Below, piece by piece: positions 46,343 through 55,444 of a stretch of 64,000 nt of DNA. The stretch is taken from contig JAFEAQ010000010.1 of the NCBI GenBank assembly GCA_018266295.1, positions 1 to 64,000 of the forward strand. Direction: 5' to 3'. This stretch comes from Bdellovibrionales bacterium. GTDB lineage: Bacteria > Bdellovibrionota > Bdellovibrionia > Bdellovibrionales > Bdellovibrionaceae. A program made the translations under genes and the position numbers. The notes beneath the pieces are model-generated. The model was not told the origin of the DNA and searched no databases. It saw nothing but the letters and a program-made list of their open reading frames with translations. Positions within the stretch are counted from its first letter, which is position 1. Each line of letters starts with the position of its first letter.

Positions 46343-47298
46343 AGAAGATGACATATACGATCGGCCTGGATCTCGGCGGTACGAAGCTTGCTGCTGCTTT
46401 ATTAAACCAAAAAGGCGAAATGCTGGATTTTATCAAAGTGCCGGTTGATATGAAGCGCGAAGGTTCTGCGGCGAAGACGCAAAAACGCGTGATCGAACTC
46501 ATGGCAGATATCTGCGTTGATTTTAAAAACCGCTTCCCGCGGGAAACATCCGGAGCTTCTTTTCGAGGCGTCGGCCTTGCAAGTGCGGGCCCTCTGAACA
46601 CCGAAGAAGGAAAGCTCGTTCATCCGGTGAACTATCCAGGTTGGAAAGTCGTTCCTATTCGTGATCTTTTAAAAAAAGAACTCCAAGCACGCAAATTTAA
46701 GACTTCCGTTTTCTTCCAGCATGATGCCACAGCGGCCGCTCTTGCTGAAGGCTGGGTTGGCGGCGCCAAAGGCATGTCGTCGTTTGCGGTCGTCACCATC
46801 GGTACCGGTGTCGGCACGGGCCTTATCTTTAACGGTCGCCCAGGGCAAAGTCGCGGCATGGGTTCGGAGTACGGTCATATTGTTATTGATATTCAGAAAC
46901 TGATGGCCCACCCGAACCAGATTCACCACTGCACAGTTGAAGGAATTGCTTCGGGCACGGCTCTTCTTCGCCGCGCTAAAGACATGGGTTTTCAAGGAAA
47001 GTCCGTCGAAGAACTTGTGATGGCAAAAGATGAGAAGTACCAAGTTCTTTACAAGGACATGGCTTGGGCTCTTGCGAGTCTGTGCTACAATCTTTCAATT
47101 GGTTACAACCTCGAGAATATTTTCTTAAGCGGTGGGTTGATTAAAATCCGCGATCTATACCTTAAAGACTTAAAAGCTCATTACAAAAATCTGATCCGTC
47201 AGGTGAATCCGGCTTTTGAATGCAAGATTGAAGTTGCTAAGACTAAAAACCATGCCGGCGTCCTCGGTGCGGGCTATTTACCATATTTAGGCGCTTAA
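46339..47298 (+). CDS. ROK-family sugar kinase, probable glucokinase
   Basis: 319 aa. Phosphate loop DLGGTK (11-16), catalytic Asp D129 in QHDATAAALAEG (the family usually has NDA), second phosphate loop TIGTGVGTGL and E177/H180 in SEYGH. The usual zinc motif CxCGxxGC after SEYGH is absent; HPNQIHHCTVEG takes its place. Overlaps the amylase by four bases and would phosphorylate glucose released by the alpha-glucosidase. Glucose as substrate is inferred from context. Confidence 0.9.
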   Translation: MKKMTYTIGLDLGGTKLAAALLNQKGEMLDFIKVPVDMKREGSAAKTQKRVIELMADICVDFKNRFPRETSGASFRGVGLASAGPLNTEEGKLVHPVNYPGWKVVPIRDLLKKELQARKFKTSVFFQHDATAAALAEGWVGGAKGMSSFAVVTIGTGVGTGLIFNGRPGQSRGMGSEYGHIVIDIQKLMAHPNQIHHCTVEGIASGTALLRRAKDMGFQGKSVEELVMAKDEKYQVLYKDMAWALASLCYNLSIGYNLENIFLSGGLIKIRDLYLKDLKAHYKNLIRQVNPAFECKIEVAKTKNHAGVLGAGYLPYLGA

Positions 47299-48308
47299 CG
47301 GCGCTTCCAGATGCTAGAATAGGCTTCGCGGAAGCTCACCTTGCTTTCAATGTCTTCACTGGACGAGCGATCCAGAAACTCTTTGGTGATCGCGATCGGC
47401 TTTGTCACGAAGCCGCTTTCTTTTTTACCGGCAAAAGCACGATTTAACTCATCCGCCAGCTGCCAGCCTTGCGCAAGTAGCGGCTCAGCCACTGTGACGG
47501 CCTGCTGTGAGCCTCCGCCCTTAATACGGCCTATAGCGACGCGTGAGCCATCTCCGGCCGCGATATTCGTAATGTCATTGCGGCCAATTTCTTTCAGCGG
47601 AAAATTCATATTATCAAAATAAATATCATTGACAGCCACCGTGTGAGTCCAGGCCTTGCCGAATTGACGATTCAGCCTTACCACGAGCTCAGGAATGCGA
47701 AGTTGCGCGCTATTAATCGAGATGTTCTCAACGGAAAGCACGTGGCAGGTCTTACATTTTTTAAGCGTTTCTGTGATTTGCCGAACCTTTTCGTTGGCAA
47801 TGACGAACTGATTGTCTGAGATGATGACGATGCCTGGTGGTTTGCTACCGACAGTCTGAACAGATTCCGCCGCGAGCTTTGCCACTTCTGAGAGATCCGT
47901 TGTGATATTCGCAAAAAGATACTTTGTATGCCCTGGATGCGTGCCTGCGTGCCAGCCAACCAGGAAAGGATGCTTTGAAGGAATCATATCCTCCATCTCC
48001 GCGTCAGGCTGAAAGCCACCAAGGACAATGCCGTCGACTCTTGCACGGAGGGATGTCTTTAGGATTTTGTGGAGCTCATTGATGTCCCCGCCACCGTCTT
48101 TGACTTCGACTTCCCAGCAAAGTTCGCGAATGGCTTCCATGAAGCCACTTTTTACGCCGAGGACTCCGCCGTTTCTAAGATCGCTTGCAATAAAAATGAT
48201 TTTCTTGCCGGTTTGGGCTTTCGGACCTGAATGCGGGCCGTCCCACGAATAGGCTTGAAGAGCGAAAAGACAGCCAAGAATCACCATTAGAAACTTTGAC
48301 CTGCCCAT
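47295..48308 (-). CDS. Exported sugar-binding protein (Peripla_BP_4 type)
   Basis: From ATG 48308 (AGGAAGG about nine bases upstream) the protein has 337 aa with a signal peptide ending near QAYSW. An upstream ATG at 48359 would lengthen the N-terminus beyond the signal. The mature part has the type I periplasmic-binding fold (IIFIASDLRNGG, VDGIVLGG, NDIYFDN), like RbsB-type proteins. A CKTC pair sits mid-chain. No permease or ATPase follows, so it is an orphan; it could sense sugar for a receptor or serve a transporter elsewhere. Convergent with the kinase, four-base overlap. Confidence 0.85.
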   Translation of the reverse strand: MGRSKFLMVILGCLFALQAYSWDGPHSGPKAQTGKKIIFIASDLRNGGVLGVKSGFMEAIRELCWEVEVKDGGGDINELHKILKTSLRARVDGIVLGGFQPDAEMEDMIPSKHPFLVGWHAGTHPGHTKYLFANITTDLSEVAKLAAESVQTVGSKPPGIVIISDNQFVIANEKVRQITETLKKCKTCHVLSVENISINSAQLRIPELVVRLNRQFGKAWTHTVAVNDIYFDNMNFPLKEIGRNDITNIAAGDGSRVAIGRIKGGGSQQAVTVAEPLLAQGWQLADELNRAFAGKKESGFVTKPIAITKEFLDRSSSEDIESKVSFREAYSSIWKRR

Positions 48309-48405
48309 GAATATCCGCCTTCCTCGAAATAGGCTAAGCAGATTATTTGAAAATATCAAATTTCTTTACGGAAAGAAGATGTTTGGTCCAGTGAACAAAC
48401 AAAGT

Positions 48406-48852
48406 TTATAAAAGCTCCGTGTCCGTGTACTCAAGTAAAAGCTCCGCATCATTGGGAACACGTCCTTGAGCTAAGTCCTCGATGACATCACGTACAATGA
48501 AGGTGTCCATAACGAAAGCTTTAGTGTTAAAAAGGACGCCGCCGATGTTTTTACGCTGCCAAGGTGACCAGAATTCTGGATAGCACTTAAGCTTCTCGGC
48601 AATCGTTTCAGCAAACTCGCCGACCGTGATCCCCTCTTTTGCCGCCGTCACTTTGATGAGTTTTTCTTGAGCGGGACTGAGCTTTTCGCAGTAGAGAGTG
48701 AGGTTCTTTTTCTCTTCTCGGCGTTCTTTGTTGGTCTCTGTCAGGCGATGATTAACTTGGGCAATGTAAGCCGCAGAAAACTCAGCCGCCGTGAGCGCAT
48801 GAGCTTGGTTCATCATGAACAGTGTCGCGAGTGCAAAGAGAGTCTTTTTCAT
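48406..48852 (-). CDS. Exported protein of unknown function
   Basis: 148 aa, signal peptide 1-19 (ends NQAHA). Mature part is mainly helical and charged, with two Cys (YCEKL, KCYPEFW) about 35 residues apart that could pair. No family recognised. Lies between the orphan binding protein and the glycan block on the same strand, with its own short spacers on both sides. Confidence 0.75.
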   Translation of the reverse strand: MKKTLFALATLFMMNQAHALTAAEFSAAYIAQVNHRLTETNKERREEKKNLTLYCEKLSPAQEKLIKVTAAKEGITVGEFAETIAEKLKCYPEFWSPWQRKNIGGVLFNTKAFVMDTFIVRDVIEDLAQGRVPNDAELLLEYTDTELL

Positions 48853-48967
48853 AGCAAGAGTCCTTTTCCTAAAAAAGGCATCTTATGCGATTTGGCTGCA
48901 GAAATCCAAACCCGCCCCGGGAGCGTGAAGAAATGGCAGGAGTGTCTAAGGGTTGGACGGCTTCCCG

Positions 48968-50527
48968 CTACTTAATGCACTTGGCGTTTAACGTGGAAGC
49001 ATTCAATGTACACTTCCCACCATTAGTAAGATCGAACTTCCAGCCATGCTTGGGGCAGACCCAATAGCGATCATCTTCACTCCAGCCGGCGGAAAGATCT
49101 GCGTTTTGGTGAGGGCAATAATGGGCTATTTCATATGTTTTCCCACCGACATCGACCTTCAGCCTAGCCATATTCTTTTGCATACTTTCCCATTTCGCAC
49201 AGAAAGCTGGAAGATCCTGACTATCCACAAAAACGAAAGCATTTAATAATGTTTTATATTCATCGGGCTGACGATCAATTTGGACTCTAAATGTGAGTGA
49301 GAAGTCCTCCCAGTTCATTTTACGATCCAACAATCGACGTATCTGTCGGGGCTGAGCAAGCACACGATAATATGGCGGGTTTAATAAATAGGTCTCTACA
49401 AGATCCACACTGCCCTTTTGAAAATCGACTCTTACTATTTTTTCAGAGAAATCAATGAGACCAAAATAAAAAGGTAAATTCAGATCGGCACGCATCGGAA
49501 AAAGATCTAGCTTTGCCTGCAATTCTTTCTGTAAATCAATGAGAGTCCTAAGCAAATCTACTTTTTCATTTTCTACCTTCATTGCAGCAAAGTCATTCAC
49601 ATAGTCATTGGAATACTTCGCAAGGTATTCACGGACACTACTCTCTTGAGCACGATCTACACTGCGATCTTCAAGTATCGCACCAGAGGAAATATTCAAA
49701 ACATCGCCCGGCTGCAGCCCTATCCAACGTGGACAATTCTCACGAAGCTCCGAGGTAAGGTAGTCCTTAAAAACTTCACTTCTTGGAAAAATATTTTCCT
49801 CTTCAAAATTGAGATGAAAAAGATCCGGGTCCAAAAAACAAGCTGGCCCAGCAGAAGGGATATAAATCTTTGGATTTAATATCTGAATCGCACGCATCAG
49901 CGTCTTAAATTTACTATGCTTTTTATTTCGCGAGATCTCTCGATAACGCTCTACTGTATATTGATAGCATGTGGGGTGCCAAGTAGCCCCTGAAAACTGT
50001 GCCGTGAATACGTCGATTGAACCATACTCACGCAGTATTTCCGGAAGTTTATCGTATATTTTGCAGTCGTTTAAATTGAGAAAAGTTTCTTTACCAGATG
50101 ACACAAGGATAGCGGAATCCCGATCGAGCTCGGCATCTTCAACATAGATGCGAATACTTCCATTCTGAAGGGAGTAAGTCCCCCCATCTGTAACTTCCGT
50201 GATTTTTTCAAAACCTAGGTTACCGAGATCATCTCGAAGGCTTTTTCTCCGAAACTTTGGTATTAGAACTTCAATATTCTCTTTTTTTAGCCTTCTGAGA
50301 AATTCAGGATCATAGTGATCTTTATGCTCGTGACTAATATAGAGATAGATAGGTTTCTTCGCATTGAAGACTTTATCTTGCAACCAAGAAGCCATGTGAT
50401 GATTTCGAGGGTACTGAAACCAGGCCATATCATAAGCGCCTGAGCTTGAGACCCAGGGATCCATTATGACTAACCAATCCGCTGACTCTGCTAAAAAACC
50501 CGAGTGTCCAAGCGATCTAATTTCCAT
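48968..50527 (-). CDS. Metallo-beta-lactamase fold + Rieske protein (CMAH-like)
   Basis: 519 aa, no signal peptide. N-terminal MBL domain begins with LGHSGFLAES and has HxHxDH at H66-E-H68-K-D70-H71; AGPACFLDPDL and DGGTYSL follow. The C-terminus (about 455-510) is a Rieske [2Fe-2S] site: C471-P-H473, then C491-P-K-H494 (CxH-x17-CxxH). The same two domains build CMP-N-acetylneuraminate hydroxylase, but there Rieske comes first. A sugar-nucleotide hydroxylase is suggested, not shown. First gene cluster neighbours are GT-C-like and acyltransferase genes, 70 bases upstream on the same strand. Confidence 0.88.
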   Translation of the reverse strand: MEIRSLGHSGFLAESADWLVIMDPWVSSSGAYDMAWFQYPRNHHMASWLQDKVFNAKKPIYLYISHEHKDHYDPEFLRRLKKENIEVLIPKFRRKSLRDDLGNLGFEKITEVTDGGTYSLQNGSIRIYVEDAELDRDSAILVSSGKETFLNLNDCKIYDKLPEILREYGSIDVFTAQFSGATWHPTCYQYTVERYREISRNKKHSKFKTLMRAIQILNPKIYIPSAGPACFLDPDLFHLNFEEENIFPRSEVFKDYLTSELRENCPRWIGLQPGDVLNISSGAILEDRSVDRAQESSVREYLAKYSNDYVNDFAAMKVENEKVDLLRTLIDLQKELQAKLDLFPMRADLNLPFYFGLIDFSEKIVRVDFQKGSVDLVETYLLNPPYYRVLAQPRQIRRLLDRKMNWEDFSLTFRVQIDRQPDEYKTLLNAFVFVDSQDLPAFCAKWESMQKNMARLKVDVGGKTYEIAHYCPHQNADLSAGWSEDDRYWVCPKHGWKFDLTNGGKCTLNASTLNAKCIK

Positions 50528-50597
50528 AATTCATATATTATATAGCTCTTTTCGTTTGTCACGGGCAGGACGTCTGGCTGGACCACTGAATACGAAC

Positions 50598-52304
50598 CTA
50601 AGGAAGCATCAGAACGACGTAGGCATTGTTTTCGGCGATGACCTTAATCCAAGGCTGCTTTACCAGCTCTTTGAGCCAAGAGGTTAACTTACCGCACGCC
50701 GGATTGCCTAAAAGAATAAGCTTGTTAACGATGATAACTTCATAGCGATGCATTTTCATATAGTTATAAAGCATCTCTGAGTTTGTCATGAGTGGTGTCG
50801 CCTCAAAAGCCGTAGACTCACCTTCGCACCCCAAACGACCCAAAAATGGCTCTTTAGAGAATTTTTCCTGAACTTCTTTGTTATAATTCGTGTACGCCAA
50901 ATATCCCGAAGTGATTTTCTTATTATGAAAAATCTGCTGAAAATTTTGAGATGGATCTTGAGCCCATGCTGTCGGAACTTGAACTACGATGGTTTCGTTT
51001 GGCATATTTCGAACTTGCTCAAGAGCAGCCATCGGAAAAACCTCGAGGTACTTGAGAGTTGGAAAAAACCACATCTGATTCAATAATGGTCCCGTAAAAA
51101 TTGCCCAAGCTACCAATATCCAAGAAAAACATTTTTTCCACTTTCCTTCTTTAGATTGCTCTAAGAACAGAAAGACCGAAAAAATAAGACACATGTTAGT
51201 GACTAACAAAAGGCGCCCTGGTGTTCTGGTAATTCTGAACGGAAATGAATGCAAAAGTTCTGAATTAAAATCAAGATACGCTAGAACTTCATTATTAAAA
51301 CGAAGTTCAGGCCCCAATGAGATGATAAAGTAAAATATCGAAACACCCAACAGACAGACACGAAAAGAGTCTTTCCAGAACTGTCGTTTGCACAAAGAAA
51401 AAATAAAAATAATTAAGATTAATGGATCAAAATAGTTCTGTCTTTCGAGCGATAGCTTTGGAAGATCACTCCACCACTGGTACAATAAACTTGTATCAAA
51501 AGGAATTAATGGACTTAACAAATCTAAATTGTATGCCCTTCTGTCAGAATCAACCAAGACAGGGCCATTTTTCAAAGAATAGGCAATCATCGGCCACCAG
51601 AAGACTAAGAAAATTCCAAGCGAAACCGCAACGCCGGCTGTAAGATACAGAAGTATTTTCCTATTGAGTTTGCTTCTTTGCTCCCACAATTTATAAATAA
51701 CAAGAATAAGTGCAAAGATGCTTAACATTGGAATATTATGAAAAGTTCCTACAAAACTTAGACCTAGAAGGACGCCACCGACTAAGATAGTTCTAAAACG
51801 GCTTATGTCTAAATTTAGAGCTGCATACAGAATGAATTGAATGCCCCAGATCGAAGAAAGCAATGTCATATGTTGATGGGTTCTCGCAACATAAAACCCA
51901 CACCACCAGACAAACAGAATGTATGCAAGCTGCCTCACCGGCGACTTTATGAAGACCGTTGCAACAAGCCATGCCCCCAGCAGGATGAGCCATATTTGAA
52001 ACAACGTGAATAAATGAAACTGAAGAATCGTTCCTGCTTTGCCAAAGGCGCAAGTCAGCGCAAAAGGAAACGGGCTATCATATGTTCCTGACATGTCAGC
52101 ACCGAAAGGCGCTAAAAACTGATCTGAATGAAAGTTTCCGGTAAGAACATGGCCACAATACCACTGAGCTATTGTCGCGTGAGAAGTGGGATCACCGTAT
52201 CCACCCGCTACATTTTCCTTCCAGTTCCAGAGAGGAAATGTATGAATAAAACCCGCAAGCAAAACTACAAATAGAACGACAACACTCTTATTGGGGGTTT
52301 TCAT
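50598..52304 (-). CDS. Polytopic membrane protein, GT-C glycosyltransferase-like
   Basis: 568 aa with about 11-13 membrane helices, short loops and a 130-residue C-terminal soluble part. The first extracytoplasmic loop has GGYGDPTSHATIAQWYCG, with Asp/His as in lipid-linked-sugar GT-C enzymes and YfhO-like proteins. I assign the fold class by topology only; donor and acceptor unknown. Ten bases after the acyltransferase and therefore co-transcribed. Confidence 0.8.
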   Translation of the reverse strand: MKTPNKSVVVLFVVLLAGFIHTFPLWNWKENVAGGYGDPTSHATIAQWYCGHVLTGNFHSDQFLAPFGADMSGTYDSPFPFALTCAFGKAGTILQFHLFTLFQIWLILLGAWLVATVFIKSPVRQLAYILFVWWCGFYVARTHQHMTLLSSIWGIQFILYAALNLDISRFRTILVGGVLLGLSFVGTFHNIPMLSIFALILVIYKLWEQRSKLNRKILLYLTAGVAVSLGIFLVFWWPMIAYSLKNGPVLVDSDRRAYNLDLLSPLIPFDTSLLYQWWSDLPKLSLERQNYFDPLILIIFIFSLCKRQFWKDSFRVCLLGVSIFYFIISLGPELRFNNEVLAYLDFNSELLHSFPFRITRTPGRLLLVTNMCLIFSVFLFLEQSKEGKWKKCFSWILVAWAIFTGPLLNQMWFFPTLKYLEVFPMAALEQVRNMPNETIVVQVPTAWAQDPSQNFQQIFHNKKITSGYLAYTNYNKEVQEKFSKEPFLGRLGCEGESTAFEATPLMTNSEMLYNYMKMHRYEVIIVNKLILLGNPACGKLTSWLKELVKQPWIKVIAENNAYVVLMLP

Positions 52305-52314
52305 GGATTCAAAA

Positions 52315-52926
52315 TTAGCCGTTCGCGACTGACTTCATATTGGTTTGTAAAATAACTTGCCTTGCAAGAGCTAAAATATGAGGTTCCAAATTGCGCTCAC
52401 AGCAGTCTTGAATAACGTTATCTACCCAAGAAATCAGCGGAAGCGTTTTATCGCCGCAGGCACATATTCTATGGCTCAAGTCCGCAGGAACACCGGTAAC
52501 AAGACAGAAAGGCGGAATATCTTTAGTCACAATAGCACCTGCCCCAACCATCGCAAATGAGCCGATTCGAACGCCACAACGGATAATCGCGCCAGCACCG
52601 ATGGAACAGCAATCTTCTAGAACAGTTGGAACTACTTCCCAGCTTTTACGGCCGATGCGAGGATGTTGATCATTGGTAAAAACAACCGCGGGTCCTACAA
52701 AACACCACCGAGAGATCTCAACACCGTTATAAATATTCACGCTATTTTGGATCCTAGAGCCTTCACCGATGGAGACATTAGCATCGACATAGACGTCCTT
52801 CGCAATAGACACGTGACTTCCAATTGATGCCCCTTTTCGTACATGCGAAAAATGCCAAACCTTAGTATCTTCACCAATGTTTGCTCCAGGCTCTACAATG
52901 GCTGTCGGATGCACGAAAGAACTCAT
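52315..52926 (-). CDS. Hexapeptide acyltransferase (WbpD/WlbB-like)
   Basis: 203 aa left-handed beta-helix: many hexapeptide repeats (VHPTAIVEPGANIGEDTKVWH onset, then IGEGSRIQNSV, IGAGAIIRCGVRIG, VGAGAIVTKDIP). The order matches N-acetyltransferases of 2,3-diamino-sugar pathways, such as WbpD/WlbB. The C-terminal 40 residues with several Cys (CACGDK, DCCER) are unusual. Supports an amino-sugar or related glycan. First gene of the minus-strand glycan unit; no other pathway enzymes (dehydrogenase, aminotransferase) are in this window. Confidence 0.85.
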   Translation of the reverse strand: MSSFVHPTAIVEPGANIGEDTKVWHFSHVRKGASIGSHVSIAKDVYVDANVSIGEGSRIQNSVNIYNGVEISRWCFVGPAVVFTNDQHPRIGRKSWEVVPTVLEDCCSIGAGAIIRCGVRIGSFAMVGAGAIVTKDIPPFCLVTGVPADLSHRICACGDKTLPLISWVDNVIQDCCERNLEPHILALARQVILQTNMKSVANG

Positions 52927-53067
52927 AGGTCCTCCTTGGTACCCACATTATCTCATAATCATCTCTAAAAAGAGAGGTCTAGAATAGACCTTTCAAGACC
53001 TAAGACCTCAAGAACCCAGTTTGACCTAGTACATTTGCCTCTGTAGCCTAAGTGAAAAGGGGGCTTC

Positions 53068-54528
53068 TTGATATATCTAGCAATAGTTTTGCTCTTGGTT
53101 GTTCCAATTTTACGCTTCGGTTATCACTTTGGAGACCTCGACCACGTGATTCTTAGTCTTCGTGGTATTGCTAATGCAAACCCATCCGCCTTCGTGAATG
53201 ACTGGTTCGTACATCAAGCACCTCAACCCCACTGGCACTTTGATTTATTCACACAGTGGGGCGAATCCCTCGGGTTACTTCGTGAATTTTATTTCGCCTA
53301 TTGGCTTGCAACAATGGCCGTGTTTTTGGTAGCCGTTTTTCGAATCTGCCGACATTTAGGAATAGAAAAATTTCTCCCCCTAGCTATTTTACTGCTAGTC
53401 TTGGAGCCACTACACCTTCTCGGTACGATTCCTTTGGTTGGATCTTGGGCACTTCCTCATTTTCTCGGGGGTGCGCTAGGACTACTTGCTTGCAGTCTCT
53501 GGCTTGAAAAAAAGAATATCTGGCTCTGGATCATAGTACCATTAACAAGTTTGATTCATACTCAGCACGGCGCCTTGGTATCTCTAATCATTATCATTGG
53601 CAGCCTTCCTCAATTCAAAGATCGCTACTCTACAATCCTCTTAGGAATGCTGAATCTAGTAATCGTATTTGTCGCAGCTAAAATGCGTGGCCTTACTGAA
53701 GATGGCGGAATTTTTGTCCAAATGTGCCGAGACTACATCCAAGGGCATTGTTTTGCCCCTGCTTGGCCTTCTGAACTTTTCATTCCAATGATTCCACTAG
53801 GAGTGGCTTTAATAATTTTTGGCGTTAGATTTTGGAAAAAGCCAAGCGATTCACTTGCAGCCATAATCCTTGTTTCTTCCTCCATCGCTTTTTTCGGAAC
53901 ACTTGCAGATTACTTAGATATTCCATTTTTCGCAGACCTTTACAGAAGATATTTCATGCACAGAATGACCGGGTATGCGATGTGTTTTTCGCTGATCGGA
54001 TTTATTCAAGTTTTCCTAACAAGAGAGGAAAACAAATTACAGGTTTGGGCATTTAGATCCTTTATGGCCATTGCCTTAATCGGAATATTTGTAGCGCCAT
54101 CATCCGTTTTCAGAGAAGAAACCGGCCTCATGGACTCTGCAAAGACAATCCCTATGATGGAAGATATAGGACAAAAACTGAGAATACTTATCCCTTCAGG
54201 GGAAACCATTGTCGCTGATCCTCTGATTGTTTGGCTTCGTCATGCCTCTAGAAGAGCCGTGATTACTGATATAAAGGCCCTTCCCTACCAAGCTGACACA
54301 TTTAAGGAATGGAAATTACGCTTTGACGATTTAGGTGGATACGATTTTAAAAAACTCCCATACGAGAGTCTTCTACAGGTCATGAAAAAATATAACTCTC
54401 ACTTCGTACTGTTAAGTATGAATGATCCAAAATACCCAAAAGCGGTACAATTAATGAAGCCCCTTATGCAAATTGGAAATGAAATGGTCGTTTTCACTCT
54501 CGAAGAGAAAGCCTTATCGCAGAACTAA
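53068..54528 (+). CDS. Polytopic membrane protein, GT-C-like
   Basis: 486 aa with about 10-12 membrane helices and a soluble C-terminal tail of about 100 residues. A first loop after helix 1 holds FGDLDHVILSLRG, with acidic residues in the place used by GT-C enzymes. TTG start at 53068 with AAGGGGG upstream. Probably a second glycan membrane enzyme; different from the 568-aa protein in detail. Its stop overlaps the convergent GT2 stop by four bases. Confidence 0.8.
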   Translation: MIYLAIVLLLVVPILRFGYHFGDLDHVILSLRGIANANPSAFVNDWFVHQAPQPHWHFDLFTQWGESLGLLREFYFAYWLATMAVFLVAVFRICRHLGIEKFLPLAILLLVLEPLHLLGTIPLVGSWALPHFLGGALGLLACSLWLEKKNIWLWIIVPLTSLIHTQHGALVSLIIIIGSLPQFKDRYSTILLGMLNLVIVFVAAKMRGLTEDGGIFVQMCRDYIQGHCFAPAWPSELFIPMIPLGVALIIFGVRFWKKPSDSLAAIILVSSSIAFFGTLADYLDIPFFADLYRRYFMHRMTGYAMCFSLIGFIQVFLTREENKLQVWAFRSFMAIALIGIFVAPSSVFREETGLMDSAKTIPMMEDIGQKLRILIPSGETIVADPLIVWLRHASRRAVITDIKALPYQADTFKEWKLRFDDLGGYDFKKLPYESLLQVMKKYNSHFVLLSMNDPKYPKAVQLMKPLMQIGNEMVVFTLEEKALSQN

Positions 54529-55235
54529 AGGCGCTGCCAAAACTGAACAACTTGACGTAAGCTCTTATAACCATCTTTAAGAATAGATATTTTTGAATTT
54601 CTAATTTCGGGTCTGAGGTCCACCGGCATCTCAGACACTCGCCCTTTTCTTTCGCAGAAATAAACTATTTCAACAGTCACAAAATAGTCATCAGAATGAA
54701 GCTTTTCGACAACTGAAACCTGATCACCCCTCAGAAAAAGGGTTCCTTGAGTATCTTTGGTTCTAATTTTCAGTACAATCAATCGAGTGAGTTCAAAGAT
54801 CATCGACCCCAAACGGCGCTTCCAATTTCTTTGAACCTTAGATTTCGGGTGACGTTTACTGCCAATAAAAAGAAGATTCTCTTTCCATGCGTCCTGCCCT
54901 AACCCAATAAAAGATTCAAGATCACTAAATCCAAATGGCAAATCCGATGCGGTTAACACAACCCAGCTGTCGCTGCCAATATTCATCTTTTGGAGTTCGC
55001 TCAGACCCCGTCTATAAGCAACTCCCATCCCTTTCTCACTGTTGTGAAAACTTTTAACCCACGAATATTTTTTCGAGAGGTCTTGAGCAATTTCCCATGT
55101 CTTATCACCACTGCCATTCACAAGCAAAAAAACTTCGGACCCTGGATATCTTTGAACCAATAACTCAAGCTCGCGGACGGTTTCTTCCAAAACCAATTCT
55201 TCATTGTAAGCAGCAATCAGATAGTAAAACTTCAT
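54525..55235 (-). CDS. Glycosyltransferase, GT2 family
   Basis: 236 aa, cytoplasmic. GT-A fold onset with LIAAYNEELVLEETVREL, then VNGSGDKTWEIA and a TASDLPFGF segment in the DxD position. No membrane helix, so resembles polyprenyl-phosphate sugar synthases without their C-terminal helices. It may supply lipid-linked sugar to the GT-C-like proteins. Donor unknown. Confidence 0.85.
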   Translation of the reverse strand: MKFYYLIAAYNEELVLEETVRELELLVQRYPGSEVFLLVNGSGDKTWEIAQDLSKKYSWVKSFHNSEKGMGVAYRRGLSELQKMNIGSDSWVVLTASDLPFGFSDLESFIGLGQDAWKENLLFIGSKRHPKSKVQRNWKRRLGSMIFELTRLIVLKIRTKDTQGTLFLRGDQVSVVEKLHSDDYFVTVEIVYFCERKGRVSEMPVDLRPEIRNSKISILKDGYKSLRQVVQFWQRL

Positions 55236-55390
55236 TAAGGTTCCATAAGAAATCGAGTTGATTACTTTTATTCTTTATGGAATTGAAGAAAAAAACAAGA
55301 TTATTGCTATTCACTCGTTTTCCTAAACACCTCTTCAAGACTGAATCAGCCGTTGGAATATCAGGATTGTTCGATAACTAGACTAGCTAC

Positions 55391-55420
55391 TAAAAAAGAG
55401 GGAGCACACAGCTCCCTCTT
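55391..55420 (-). terminator. Terminator of Cys-rich peptide gene
   Basis: AGAGGGAGC-ACACA-GCTCCCTCT, nine pairs, with six A at the left, which is a T-run on the minus strand. Lies 25 bases after the Cys-rich gene stop. Confidence 0.85.
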
Positions 55421-55444
55421 TCATTTTCAATTCAAATTCACGAA

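Noticed and set aside
48667-48975. 102-aa plus-strand frame
   Set aside because: Mostly antisense to the exported 148-aa gene.
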